DNA of 33,600 nucleotides from Cohnella lupini. Lineage in GTDB: Bacteria > Bacillota > Bacilli > Paenibacillales > Paenibacillaceae. Of this stretch, positions 7,601-14,258 are shown in pieces. A program made the translations under genes and the position numbers. Within the stretch, counting starts at the first letter, position 1, and every line of letters starts with the position of its first letter. The stretch spans positions 1 through 33,600 of the forward strand of contig NZ_QRDY01000028.1 of NCBI RefSeq assembly GCF_003386205.1, in the 5' to 3' direction. The notes under the pieces are model-generated. The model saw only the letters and a list, made by a program, of their open reading frames with translations, did no database searches and had not been told where the DNA came from.

Positions 7601-8151
7601 AGCAATTGTTCAACATCATATAGAGGTATCATATAAATAGTGCTATTTGCGTTGTCGATGCTTGATATGTGAATGGCGTTACTCAACATCCTAAGATCTG
7701 TGTTGGAAGAGTTTTTCGGCTTGAAAGCAACCTTTTTTAAAGATATAGAAGAATGACGAATTTGCAACGTGTACGATTTAGCGTGATCAACCGCAGGCAA
7801 ATTCGTTATCGAATATGCTATTCCATCTGTGCCTTTTAGAACATTGATTTTAGCACTAGACAAATCCAGATTATCAGTTCGATCATTTATAGAAATATAA
7901 GGTGGAACACTGTCGCTTGTAATATTCAATAGATCTATCGTTGAAGATGTCTTAAACGAAAATGTGTCCGACGCTCTTACGTTAGATGAAAATCCCAAAG
8001 GAGTTATTTTCTTAGACTGTCCGTGATTATCCTGTTTCACCTGTTTCAAGCTGTCGCTAAGTTGCGGATTAGACGCAGCCCATGCACCGTAAGCCAGACT
8101 AAACAACATTGTTAGAGCAATAATAGTGGATATAAGCAACTTTTTTTTCAA
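4654..8151 (-). CDS. secreted parallel beta-helix protein, pectate-lyase/GH28-like
   Basis: 1165 aa. The signal peptide is about residues 1-26 (ending AYGAWA-AS). The mature part starts with Ig/cohesin-like modules (about 165-390) and a fibronectin-III-like module (about 400-485). A pectate-lyase-superfamily entry motif follows at about 488 (YDVTNFGAVPDA, then AINAAI and GGGTVYF) and a right-handed beta-helix to about 1070. Residues such as DTFNFMQDNDA and NDVAKLGSDFSLGF occupy the place of GH28 catalytic Asp motifs, but the classical NTDG/DD/GHG set is not clear, so lyase, hydrolase or non-catalytic binding are all possible. A small domain ending in VVAEDGT or VISADGT occurs both at about 185-240 and at the C-terminus. 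The start is TTG 8151 with a weak ribosome binding site; there is no SLH anchor. Confidence 0.85.
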   Translation of the reverse strand: MKKKLLISTIIALTMLFSLAYGAWAASNPQLSDSLKQVKQDNHGQSKKITPLGFSSNVRASDTFSFKTSSTIDLLNITSDSVPPYISINDRTDNLDLSSAKINVLKGTDGIAYSITNLPAVDHAKSYTLQIRHSSISLKKVAFKPKNSSNTDLRMLSNAIHISSIDNANSTIYMIPLYDVEQLLAEIDSTDNSIQHYSVTDRSGTEKRLSDEIENNDRLTVVAEDGTSKPFTVQLSTLRANLQQYTVGQTQDITLEYSINRTTPERKYLYGTLTFHLPDGITASSMDTFDLIGRGFVQLNDAAIASAKDYNHSGRNWVRDLNSNEDLRTKVAITDGGKTVSIKDTDFSAYNGVDVTLVLKNKRIPSQGGTFSATFSGKAYSGTPREADYTETGTANFNVTSNVTNLIRKAADVSYNTPTTVVLEADSMNKQESVYASLDKGLTWVKTGAVLKSQQATISNLLPETTYYFKLVTSDGSSNMVSYYSGKYDVTNFGAVPDAKVSDSAGDIIKYTGSDNSAAINAAIVAASKNGGGTVYFKGDSNFASNSIHLRSNVYLYFDTNAQLIALDNIDSREAPLNYPFALGQDDGHGYWEDALMWGVRVENIKIIGNSAKIYGNMNLYTGYSDPYVPGSGTKTMSFKLSKNIVIGGTDEEHVLTIEQGGWFSILTTGCDNISVQNILLPNSTSGRQRDTFNFMQDNDASAYNITTLKSSNDVAKLGSDFSLGFIRHVSNIDIEKIVAGDIAGGNVFQLGSETVGDIANITAKNLTLTTNANKTGVAIWVNDGSNVSNVTLSDLHLENTSGGIAFGVSPRFEGAGLDEDGSLQTARLPLGVRRPGSISNVTVDGAVLSKNAGGDGAFPIVIQGYKRFPSTGSAGQVDVGSVGTIVDGETYPVRNITIKNLELTASFNPAKPASKPVLSNTTEVIAEAKNGGNYRTSSYPNASSFPAYGILLKYVDHVTIQDSSIKYEDNLRNDRFAIVVDNGTDVNLSNLNILQGGLIGSAVQVRGTSSYHFSNIAINTFNKNYKTQTATVFPDANGSTNFDSSVQANLSQSYVFPSIVSDAAVDIAYTSTHINSISGRVIDIKAGTTVGNVLDELISLDGVQTISVVDGSGNAVASTEDITTDHSLKVISADGTKTIVLPFSIEGAVTSGTDVDRVSLHEVA

Positions 8152-8425
8152 CTTTACTCACACTTCTTTCTATTTATTTTGCATTCAGTAAATAGAATAG
8201 TTGAGTTTTGTTTGATGATTGTTAATTAGTCAACAATTGAGCACAAACGCCTAGTTTATTTTTTCAAAAGAGTAATTTGTAGTACCCGCTTGAATGCGAA
8301 TACCCTATTCTATTCCTAGTTGCACATAAGTCTATTTAGCAAACACTCACAAAGAATGAGCGAACGGTTCACAATAAAAAATGGTCACCCCTAAGAGCAA
8401 CCACTTCTGGAGTTGTCAAAAAAAG
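8152..8425. other. upstream region of the beta-helix gene
   Basis: 274 bp with no convincing gene. It is AT-rich and presumably contains the promoter of the beta-helix gene (minus strand), but no -35/-10 pair stands out. The IS3-family element begins at its right edge. Confidence 0.4.
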
Positions 8426-8461
8426 TGCAGTTTGAAAACACCCTCATACAGAATCCCGTTA

Positions 8462-9340
8462 CTAAGCTGCTTGTGACAGCATTCTTTCTCGATAAACAGC
8501 TGGGGGCCATCCCCCTGGATTCGAGGTGTAGATCCGTCGCCTGTTGTAGTAGACCATGATATATCTGAAGATAATCGATTTCATATAAGCCATCGGATAG
8601 CGTTCCGTGTTGATCTTGTAAAGCTTCTCTTTCTTTAGCGTAGCAAAAAAGCTTTCCATCCTTGCGTTATCGTAGCAACGCCCTGTGCCGCTCATGCTCT
8701 GAATGGCACCTCGTTTAGCCAGACTCTCCCGGAAATCATGGCTCGTGAACTGGCTGCCTCGATCGCTGTGATAAATCATTCCGTGAGCATTTCTCGCTTT
8801 ACAAGCGTTCTCAAAGGCTTGAATGCAGAGTTCCTTGCGCATGTTGTCGTCCATGGCGAGGCCTACGACCTCTCCGTTGAAACAATCCAGTACCGCGGAC
8901 AGATATAGCTTGCCGTCTGAACAAGGGACTTCGGTGATATCCGATAGCCACTTTTGGTTAGGTGCTGAAGATTTAAAGTCTCTTTGGATCAGGTTCTCGC
9001 TCTTTTGAGCTGCGATATCCTCACGTGTAATACCGTTTGGATGGCGCTTTGCTTTCTTCAACAGTCCGTGCTTTTTCATAACTCTATAGACCGTGCTGTA
9101 GCTGGTCGTGACATCTATTTGTAACAGCGCCAGCAGAATACGCTGGGCACCGTAATTGCTGTTGTCTTCATGTTCTCCGATGATTTCTTTGATTTTGACC
9201 AGAAGGCGTTGCTGCCTACGGTAATAGCCCGATTCGCTGACAGCAAGAACTTCGCACAGCTCCTTAACGGTCCATCGATCCCGTCGCTCACGGATGTAAG
9301 TATAGAGCTGACATGCCTTTACCGCTTCCGGTCTTTTGCG
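8462..9340 (-). CDS. IS3-family transposase OrfB (integrase core)
   Basis: The frame is open from the frameshift site (9340) to the stop at 8462, about 292 residues, expected to be made as an OrfAB fusion. The N-terminal HTH-like region (RWTVKELCEVLAVSESGYYR) is followed by a DDE core: WLSDITEV (first D), IYHSDRGSQFTS (second D), NARMESFFATLKKE (E), all intact. A shorter product could start at ATG 9079 within this frame. The frameshift signal T-TTT-TTC lies at 9346-9340, where orfA slips back by one. The catalytic domain itself appears undamaged. Confidence 0.85.
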   Translation of the reverse strand, partial: RKRPEAVKACQLYTYIRERRDRWTVKELCEVLAVSESGYYRRQQRLLVKIKEIIGEHEDNSNYGAQRILLALLQIDVTTSYSTVYRVMKKHGLLKKAKRHPNGITREDIAAQKSENLIQRDFKSSAPNQKWLSDITEVPCSDGKLYLSAVLDCFNGEVVGLAMDDNMRKELCIQAFENACKARNAHGMIYHSDRGSQFTSHDFRESLAKRGAIQSMSGTGRCYDNARMESFFATLKKEKLYKINTERYPMAYMKSIIFRYIMVYYNRRRIYTSNPGGWPPAVYRERMLSQAA

Positions 9341-9609
9341 AAAAAACCGAGTGCGTCCTTGAGAATTTCATTCGCGCGCCGCAACTCGCCAATTTCTCTT
9401 TCTAATTCAATTTCACGCGCAGTCTTATCGGCAGATGCATAAGCGCGTCCGCTCCCGATATGTGCACCGTCGCCGTGCAGGGTTCTTTGCTTTCTCCATC
9501 CTTGCAAGGTGTGGTAGGCTACGCCCAACTGCTCGGTTGCTTTCTTTGATCCAATCTCATCGCTCAATCTGACTGCTTCTTATTTGAATGCTTTGTCGTA
9601 CTGATTCAT
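9319..9609 (-). pseudogene. IS3-family OrfA with a nonsense codon
   Basis: The natural start is ATG 9609 (MNQYDKAFK), but codon 10 is TAA (9582-9580), after which the frame continues EAVRLSDEIGSKKATEQLGV through a helix-turn-helix (YHTLQGWRKQ) and a leucine-zipper-like coiled coil (IELEREIGELRRANEILKDAL). The N-terminal nine codons are therefore cut off from the DNA-binding part. Reinitiation at TTG 9567 could still give an 82-aa protein. The element is probably inactive or weakly active. Confidence 0.75.
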
Positions 9610-9694
9610 TGTCTCTCGTCCCCTCGTCTGCTTTCATTTTATTTCATACGAGGGTGTTTTTCGACTGCATAATTATCGTAGCACTCCAGTCACG

Positions 9695-9862
9695 TTAATT
9701 CATTTTGGCGCTCGCCATTTCATAATCCTCGAAATGAACGGATTTAGCGTTTATAACTTTAATGTAAACGACACCTTTTACTATCATATTTTTGAGGTAC
9801 ACATCTCCTTCACCTACGTCGGCCGTTAATATCAAATCTTCTTCAATAATAAGGTGAATCAC
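9695..9862 (-). pseudogene. C-terminal fragment homologous to the SLH protein at 12663
   Basis: The minus-strand translation LIIEEDLILTADVGEGDVYL, then KNMIVKGVVYI and ASAKMN-stop, aligns with the end of the SLH protein (LVIEGDLWITAADTDGDAYF, KNVTVKGVAHI, ASVKMY). Only about 55 codons remain, with a stop just upstream in frame. The IS3-family element begins 26 bp past its stop. It is a remnant of a second surface protein on the other side of the two-component genes. Confidence 0.7.
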
Positions 9863-10016
9863 ACTTCGCTTTATCTGGAAATTTCACTCAAAAGTGAATA
9901 TCATACTCTTGTAGTAAGTAAAAGTTTATTACATACAACTCCCAAATTTGATCAATTTTAATCCATTGTTAGATCATAACCATTGGAGAAAGCTCCCTCA
10001 GGGTTTCTAACGATGG

Positions 10017-11411
10017 TCAAATTGTAAATTTGCTTAAACCTTGGATATACTGCAATATCACTGTGGTGCCTTGTCCTTGGGTACTGTCGATTGCGATCGA
10101 GCCTCCATAACGCTCCATTATTGTTTTGGTAATGGCAAGGCCAAGACCCGATCCTCCTTGTGTACGGTTACGCGAACTCTCCGTACGGTAGAATCGATCG
10201 AAAATGTGTGGCAGTTGTTCAGCGGATATCCCCATTCCCGTGTCGGTTACGGACACGGTTATCCGCCCCTCTTTTTCTTGAAGTCTGATGCTTACCGTTC
10301 CACCTTTGGGAGTGTACTTAAGCGCATTCTCTACAATATTACGCAGCACCTGATAGCTGGCGTTTGCAGGCATCCTGATTAGAGCAGCAGCCCCGCTCGG
10401 ATGAGTATCGTAATCGAGTTTAACTTCGGGATTGACGTGTACGGTTTGGGGAAGCAATTCACTTAAAGTCATCTTAAGATCGCATACCTCCACGGCCTCG
10501 ATTGGCAGAGGTTCTTCCGATTCGGCAAGCAAGAGAAGCTGTGCGATCAGTTCCTTCATTCTTCTGGTTTCATTCATCATGAACGCCAACGATTCATCCA
10601 GCACTTCCGGAGATTTTTTCCCCCACCGCTGTATCATATGCGTATGCCCTTCAATAATGGCGAGAGGCGTTTTCAGTTCATGCGAGGCATCGGCGACGAA
10701 ACGTCGTTGCTGGTCAAAAGAAACATCCAGTTTATTAAGAAAAACGTTGAAGGTTTCCCCCAGTTCATAGAGCTCATCCTTAGCGGCGGGTAAACGCAGG
10801 CGCTGGGACAAATCGTTCGCCCTAATGCTCCGTACCTCGCCGATCATGCGACGAATCGGTTTCAACGTCGAACGGGCTACGATCACTCCCCCAACGATAG
10901 CCATTCCGGCTGCAATCAATAAACCGAGCAGAAGAAGTCTTCCTACCAACCGTTCGGCGGTTGCGCTTCGAGAATGCTCGCTATCTACAGTAAGGAGTAG
11001 TTTTACGGAGTCGTATCCAGGCAAGTCGAGATCTTTTTCAGCCCTATATTCGATTTTTTTCCTTCCGGATTTCTCACTGCCAACCTCGGCCAACACTTGT
11101 CCGTTGCGATCTAACATTTCAAGTCGTTGTCCAGCATCAAGGTCCGAGAGAAATGCTGATAGATCCGGCTTGAATATGTTTCTTATATCATTGCCTGTTC
11201 CTGTTCCCGGATGAAGCAAGGAAGGCAGAAACGACACATCGCTCATCTTAAGTTCGAATTGCTTAAGTTTTGAATCAAGCAATGCGACCTCTTGACGTTC
11301 TGTCCAGTGCTTGAATGTCAAATATACAAATCCGCTAGTGACAATCGCGACTATAAGTGTCGCTGCAGCAATGGATGCACTGACTTTGCGTGAGAACGTC
11401 CATGTGCCCAT
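10017..11411 (-). CDS. OmpR/EnvZ-type sensor histidine kinase
   Basis: About 464 aa. Membrane helix 1 is at about residues 10-30; an extracytoplasmic sensor of about 120 residues follows; helix 2 (LLLLGLLIAAGMAIVGGVIV) is followed by HAMP, then HisKA with ASHELKTPLAIIEGH (phospho-accepting His), then HATPase with N-box NIVENALKYTPKGG, DTGMGIS and GGSGLGLAITK. All catalytic boxes are intact. The start is chosen at ATG 11411 (AAGGTG 6 nt upstream); TTG 11426, which overlaps the regulator stop, is an alternative. It is cotranscribed after its response regulator. The signal is unknown; a flanking SLH protein gene and its fragment suggest an envelope role. Confidence 0.88.
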   Translation of the reverse strand: MGTWTFSRKVSASIAAATLIVAIVTSGFVYLTFKHWTERQEVALLDSKLKQFELKMSDVSFLPSLLHPGTGTGNDIRNIFKPDLSAFLSDLDAGQRLEMLDRNGQVLAEVGSEKSGRKKIEYRAEKDLDLPGYDSVKLLLTVDSEHSRSATAERLVGRLLLLGLLIAAGMAIVGGVIVARSTLKPIRRMIGEVRSIRANDLSQRLRLPAAKDELYELGETFNVFLNKLDVSFDQQRRFVADASHELKTPLAIIEGHTHMIQRWGKKSPEVLDESLAFMMNETRRMKELIAQLLLLAESEEPLPIEAVEVCDLKMTLSELLPQTVHVNPEVKLDYDTHPSGAAALIRMPANASYQVLRNIVENALKYTPKGGTVSIRLQEKEGRITVSVTDTGMGISAEQLPHIFDRFYRTESSRNRTQGGSGLGLAITKTIMERYGGSIAIDSTQGQGTTVILQYIQGLSKFTI

Positions 11412-11422
11412 TCTCATCACCT

Positions 11423-12097
11423 TCAATCTCTTAAGATATATCCGCTACCGCGAACGGTATGAATCAGTTTTTCCGCGAACCCGTCATCTACTTTCAGACG
11501 CACGTACCGAATATAGACGTCCACCACGTTCGTTTCTCCCTCGTAGGAATAACCCCATACGATATTGAGCAACGCTTCGCGGTTCATCAGCCGGTTTTTA
11601 TTGGAGAGCAAACAATGGAGAAGTTCGAACTCGCGTTGCGACAATTCAATTTCCGTCCCGGCGCGGTTGACGCGATGCGCAGTTACGTTCAACGTCAAAT
11701 CCTTAGCATTTAATACGTCATCGGTTTCCTTAGGCTGAAGTCGTCGCTGTAAGGAACGCATACGGGCAAGAAGCTCTTCGATCGCGAACGGCTTAGCCAC
11801 GTAGTCATCGGCACCGGTATCCAGTCCGCGCACTCGGTCCCACACCGTATCCCTAGCCGTTAGCATAATAATCGGCGTTTGCTTCGCTGAACGTATTCTC
11901 TTGCATACTTCTATTCCATTGATTCCTGGTAAATTTAGATCCAATAGGATCAAATCATAGTTCTCCTTTAAAGCCATTTCCGTACCAACGATGCCGTCGC
12001 TCGCGACCGCAATTTCATATCCCTCATACGCCAACTCCAATTCTAGTAGGCGTATCATTGCAATTTCATCCTCGATAAGTAAGACGCGTTCCTTCAA
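11423..12097 (-). CDS. OmpR-family response regulator
   Basis: 224 aa: receiver with acidic pair EDE, phospho-accepting Asp in LILLDLNLPG, Thr in MLTARD and Lys in VAKPF, then a winged-helix DNA-binding domain (ELSQREFELLHCLLSN, VDVYIRYVRLKVDD, VRGSGYILRD). TTG start at 12097 with GAAGGTG about 8 nt upstream. It is the first gene of a two-gene operon with the kinase; the stop overlaps the region of the kinase start. Its target genes are unknown; the divergent SLH-protein gene at 12663 is a candidate by position only. Confidence 0.9.
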   Translation of the reverse strand: MKERVLLIEDEIAMIRLLELELAYEGYEIAVASDGIVGTEMALKENYDLILLDLNLPGINGIEVCKRIRSAKQTPIIMLTARDTVWDRVRGLDTGADDYVAKPFAIEELLARMRSLQRRLQPKETDDVLNAKDLTLNVTAHRVNRAGTEIELSQREFELLHCLLSNKNRLMNREALLNIVWGYSYEGETNVVDVYIRYVRLKVDDGFAEKLIHTVRGSGYILRD

Positions 12098-12662
12098 CCC
12101 GTATTCACCTTCTTAGCATGTTTAGTACGTTTTCATAAACGAAACTCGGCATTGGAGTACTCGTGACTATGAAACTTGCCATCACAAAATGGTATAACCT
12201 TCCAAGTTGAGTTGGAGGTTATTTGGCGTGCTTATTTTACAATATATCATATGAACTCAGCTAACTTTACTGGTAATGTTGACAAGCTATTAGCTGCTAT
12301 AGCTTTTGAACTATTGTTCCCGGCAGCAGTTTTTGTTTTTTATCTAATGATTATGGAAAAGCCTTTGTTATGCATGTAAGCAAACTACTTCAAGCGAGAA
12401 GGAGATAGTACCACGATTTCATTTTTACCACAATTTCATTTTCTTATTGCTGATTGTCCATTGTCCTGTCTTCGTCACCTACGTCTCTCATTAAATTCTA
12501 ATGTGTTTGTAAAGTCTTTCTCATCTACTCTGTTTTATGATAATCAAGGAGTTTGGGAGGTGAACAAGAAAGTTTTATATAATATCGAGCTGTTTCCCCT
12601 GGTTGCGAACTTTCGAGAGGCATACTTGAAACAAAAGTAAATTATATAAGGAGAGATTTGAA
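12098..12662. other. long intergenic region, no clear gene
   Basis: 565 bp between the divergent response regulator and the SLH protein gene. It holds AT-rich sequence, a weak hydrophobic frame (12176-12379) without a ribosome binding site, and a 26-codon frame at 12560-12640 (GTG, AAGGAG 8 nt upstream) that may be chance. Promoters for both flanking genes must lie here, but I see no strong consensus. Confidence 0.4.
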
Positions 12663-13664
12663 ATGAATAAAACATCCATATTGAAAAAAAGTATTTTTAC
12701 AGGTTTGACATTTGCTATGGTTCTTGGAGGCTCAGCCGCTGCATTCGCTAACGTAAACGATAAGGACAAAAACAAAACAGAAAATGCGGCTTCAGTACGA
12801 TTATTGGGTTCCCAGGAAAAAGCAGCTTCCGCGTCAGTAAAGGCTGATGAGTCGATTACTCGAGCAGACATGATTTCATTAATTAACCGTTCCTTCCAGC
12901 TTACAGAAAAAGCACAAATTACCTTTTCGGATCTGAGCAACTCGGATTTGGCGTATGACCAAATCGCAATCGCTGTTAAGGCAGGGTATGTAAAGGGCTA
13001 CTCGGATGGGACGATCCGTCCTAATCAGAACATAACACATAAAGACGCGATAGACATGGTCGCCAATCTTGTAACGCTAAAACTGAGCAGCATTAAAGAC
13101 AAGTACTTGCGTGAAGCCATGATCGCAGGATGGAGCAATAAGGCAATCGCCGGTATTTTGGATACAGAAATTCTGGATATCACTATCTTCTGGCCAAAGG
13201 ACAAGTTTACAATAAAGGCAGCGGTCACTTTGATTGACAAATCTTTAGACTTTGCGAAAGAACTAGGGATTACCATCCCTAAAGCGCCAACTGGCGACAC
13301 TGGAACGGGAACGACACCGTCAACTGGCGGCACTGGAACGGGAACGACACCGCCAACTGGCGGCACTGGAACGGGAACGGCACCGCCAACTGGCGGCACG
13401 GTAAAGACGTATGATGCTGCTGGCGTTTATGGTCCAGCAACAGGCAAGGAAACGATTAAAGGCAATGTGGTTGTATCCGCTCCCAGCATTACGCTGCAGA
13501 ACCTTGTTATTGAAGGAGATCTATGGATAACTGCCGCTGACACTGACGGGGATGCATACTTCAAAAATGTTACCGTAAAAGGTGTTGCTCACATTCAAAA
13601 CGGGGGCGTAAATAACGTTCACATCGAAGAGGGTTGCGATTTTGCGAGCGTCAAAATGTACTAA
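12663..13664 (+). CDS. SLH-domain surface protein
   Basis: 333 aa. Signal peptide residues 1-29 (ending AAAFA-NV). An SLH-type segment follows (ITRADMISLINRSF, GYVKGYSDGTIRPNQNITHK, about residues 60-135), which would tether the protein to cell-wall polymers. Then come a Thr/Gly/Pro linker of three 11-residue repeats (about 214-246) and a C-terminal right-handed-helix-like domain (ETIKGNVVVSAPSITLQNLV) of the kind seen in Paenibacillaceae envelope proteins. ATG 12663 has AAGGAG 10 nt upstream. Only one SLH copy is complete, fewer than the usual three, so anchoring may be weak. A truncated homologue of the last domain lies at 9695. Confidence 0.82.
   Translation: MNKTSILKKSIFTGLTFAMVLGGSAAAFANVNDKDKNKTENAASVRLLGSQEKAASASVKADESITRADMISLINRSFQLTEKAQITFSDLSNSDLAYDQIAIAVKAGYVKGYSDGTIRPNQNITHKDAIDMVANLVTLKLSSIKDKYLREAMIAGWSNKAIAGILDTEILDITIFWPKDKFTIKAAVTLIDKSLDFAKELGITIPKAPTGDTGTGTTPSTGGTGTGTTPPTGGTGTGTAPPTGGTVKTYDAAGVYGPATGKETIKGNVVVSAPSITLQNLVIEGDLWITAADTDGDAYFKNVTVKGVAHIQNGGVNNVHIEEGCDFASVKMY
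13302..13400 (+). repeat. three 33-bp tandem repeats coding a linker
   Basis: Three near-identical 33-bp units (13302, 13335, 13368) encode GTGTTPSTGGT-like 11-mers in the SLH protein. Only three substitutions separate the units, so the linker length may vary between strains. Confidence 0.85.
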
Positions 13665-13671
13665 TGACGGT

Positions 13672-13972
13672 TCCCGTGGGAATCAGATAATGTTCTGTCA
13701 CAAATCGGGAATAGACACATGAAAAGAACTTGAACCCATTAATGAAAAAACCGCACTTTTCGCGCCTAATAATGGGATAATGTTAATGAATTCCGACAAC
13801 AGAACGAGCATCATAGCCCCGTACCCTCCTCATGGAAGGCCATTTATCATTTTCAAATTGACAATTGGAATATGTAGTTAGTGCCGTGAGCATCGAGTAC
13901 TTCGGGAATGTGACAATGTTCTTGACTCAAAACGGGAATGGGATCAATGTTCTTGACTTCCGACAATTATTA
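13672..13972. repeat. degenerate IS21-like terminal repeats, no transposase
   Basis: The motif GGGAAT-N-GAT-N-ATGTTCTTGACT recurs: two adjacent copies at 13910-13967 (each about 31 bp, ending TTCCGACA) and weaker copies near 13677 and 13772 (also ending TTCCGACA). Multiple internal repeats next to an end are typical of IS21-family termini, where the transposase binds. No istA/istB coding sequence remains. Confidence 0.45.
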
Positions 13973-13980
13973 TTTAAATA

Positions 13981-14021
13981 GAAACAGCCACCTACAATCA
14001 ATCAGATCAGGTGGCTGTTTC
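13981..14021 (+). terminator. strong hairpin, probable terminator
   Basis: A 13-bp perfect stem GAAACAGCCACCT / AGGTGGCTGTTTC with a 15-nt loop, followed by TTTCC on the plus strand and T-rich sequence on the minus side. It may end transcripts from either direction. The space from here to 14258 holds only an unexplained open stretch without a start. Confidence 0.5.
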
Positions 14022-14258
14022 TTTCCAATATTGTAAAGCAACTTCTTGGGTCGCCATTTAGTCTACTGGACCGCAACTACTGCAATTTTGATATGTAAGT
14101 AGTCATTTATTCGTAAATCGGGCTAACTCCACTGGGAGATCCTACACCACTGGAGATTCAGAGACTGAGTCCGAGTATGATGCACGGGATTTATCGCTAT
14201 ATCATTTTCATGGACAGGGCCGTGGAAAATAATGAAGGCATAGATCTTGTAGTGGACA

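Larger units (their letters stand above)
8426..9669 (-). mobile_element. IS3-family (IS150-like) insertion sequence, 1244 bp
   Basis: The ends begin TG and finish CA. The terminal inverted repeats are TGCAGTTTGAAAACACCCTC at the left and, reading inward from the right end, TGCAGTCGAAAAACACCCTC. Inside are orfA and orfB in the usual overlapping -1 arrangement on the minus strand. No clear target duplication is seen in the flanks (AAAAG left, TAATT right), consistent with age or rearrangement. It sits beside a truncated SLH-protein fragment. Confidence 0.85.

Noticed and set aside
12176..12379. Plus-strand hydrophobic 67-codon frame
   Set aside because: No ribosome binding site in front of either possible ATG; the hydrophobic tail could arise by chance in AT-rich DNA.
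12560..12640. 26-codon frame with GTG start and AAGGAG 8 nt upstream
   Set aside because: Too short and unconserved to judge; reported only within the intergenic description.
13302..13400. Short direct repeats considered as a CRISPR array
   Set aside because: The three 33-bp units are contiguous with no spacers and encode an in-frame Gly/Thr/Pro linker of a secreted protein.
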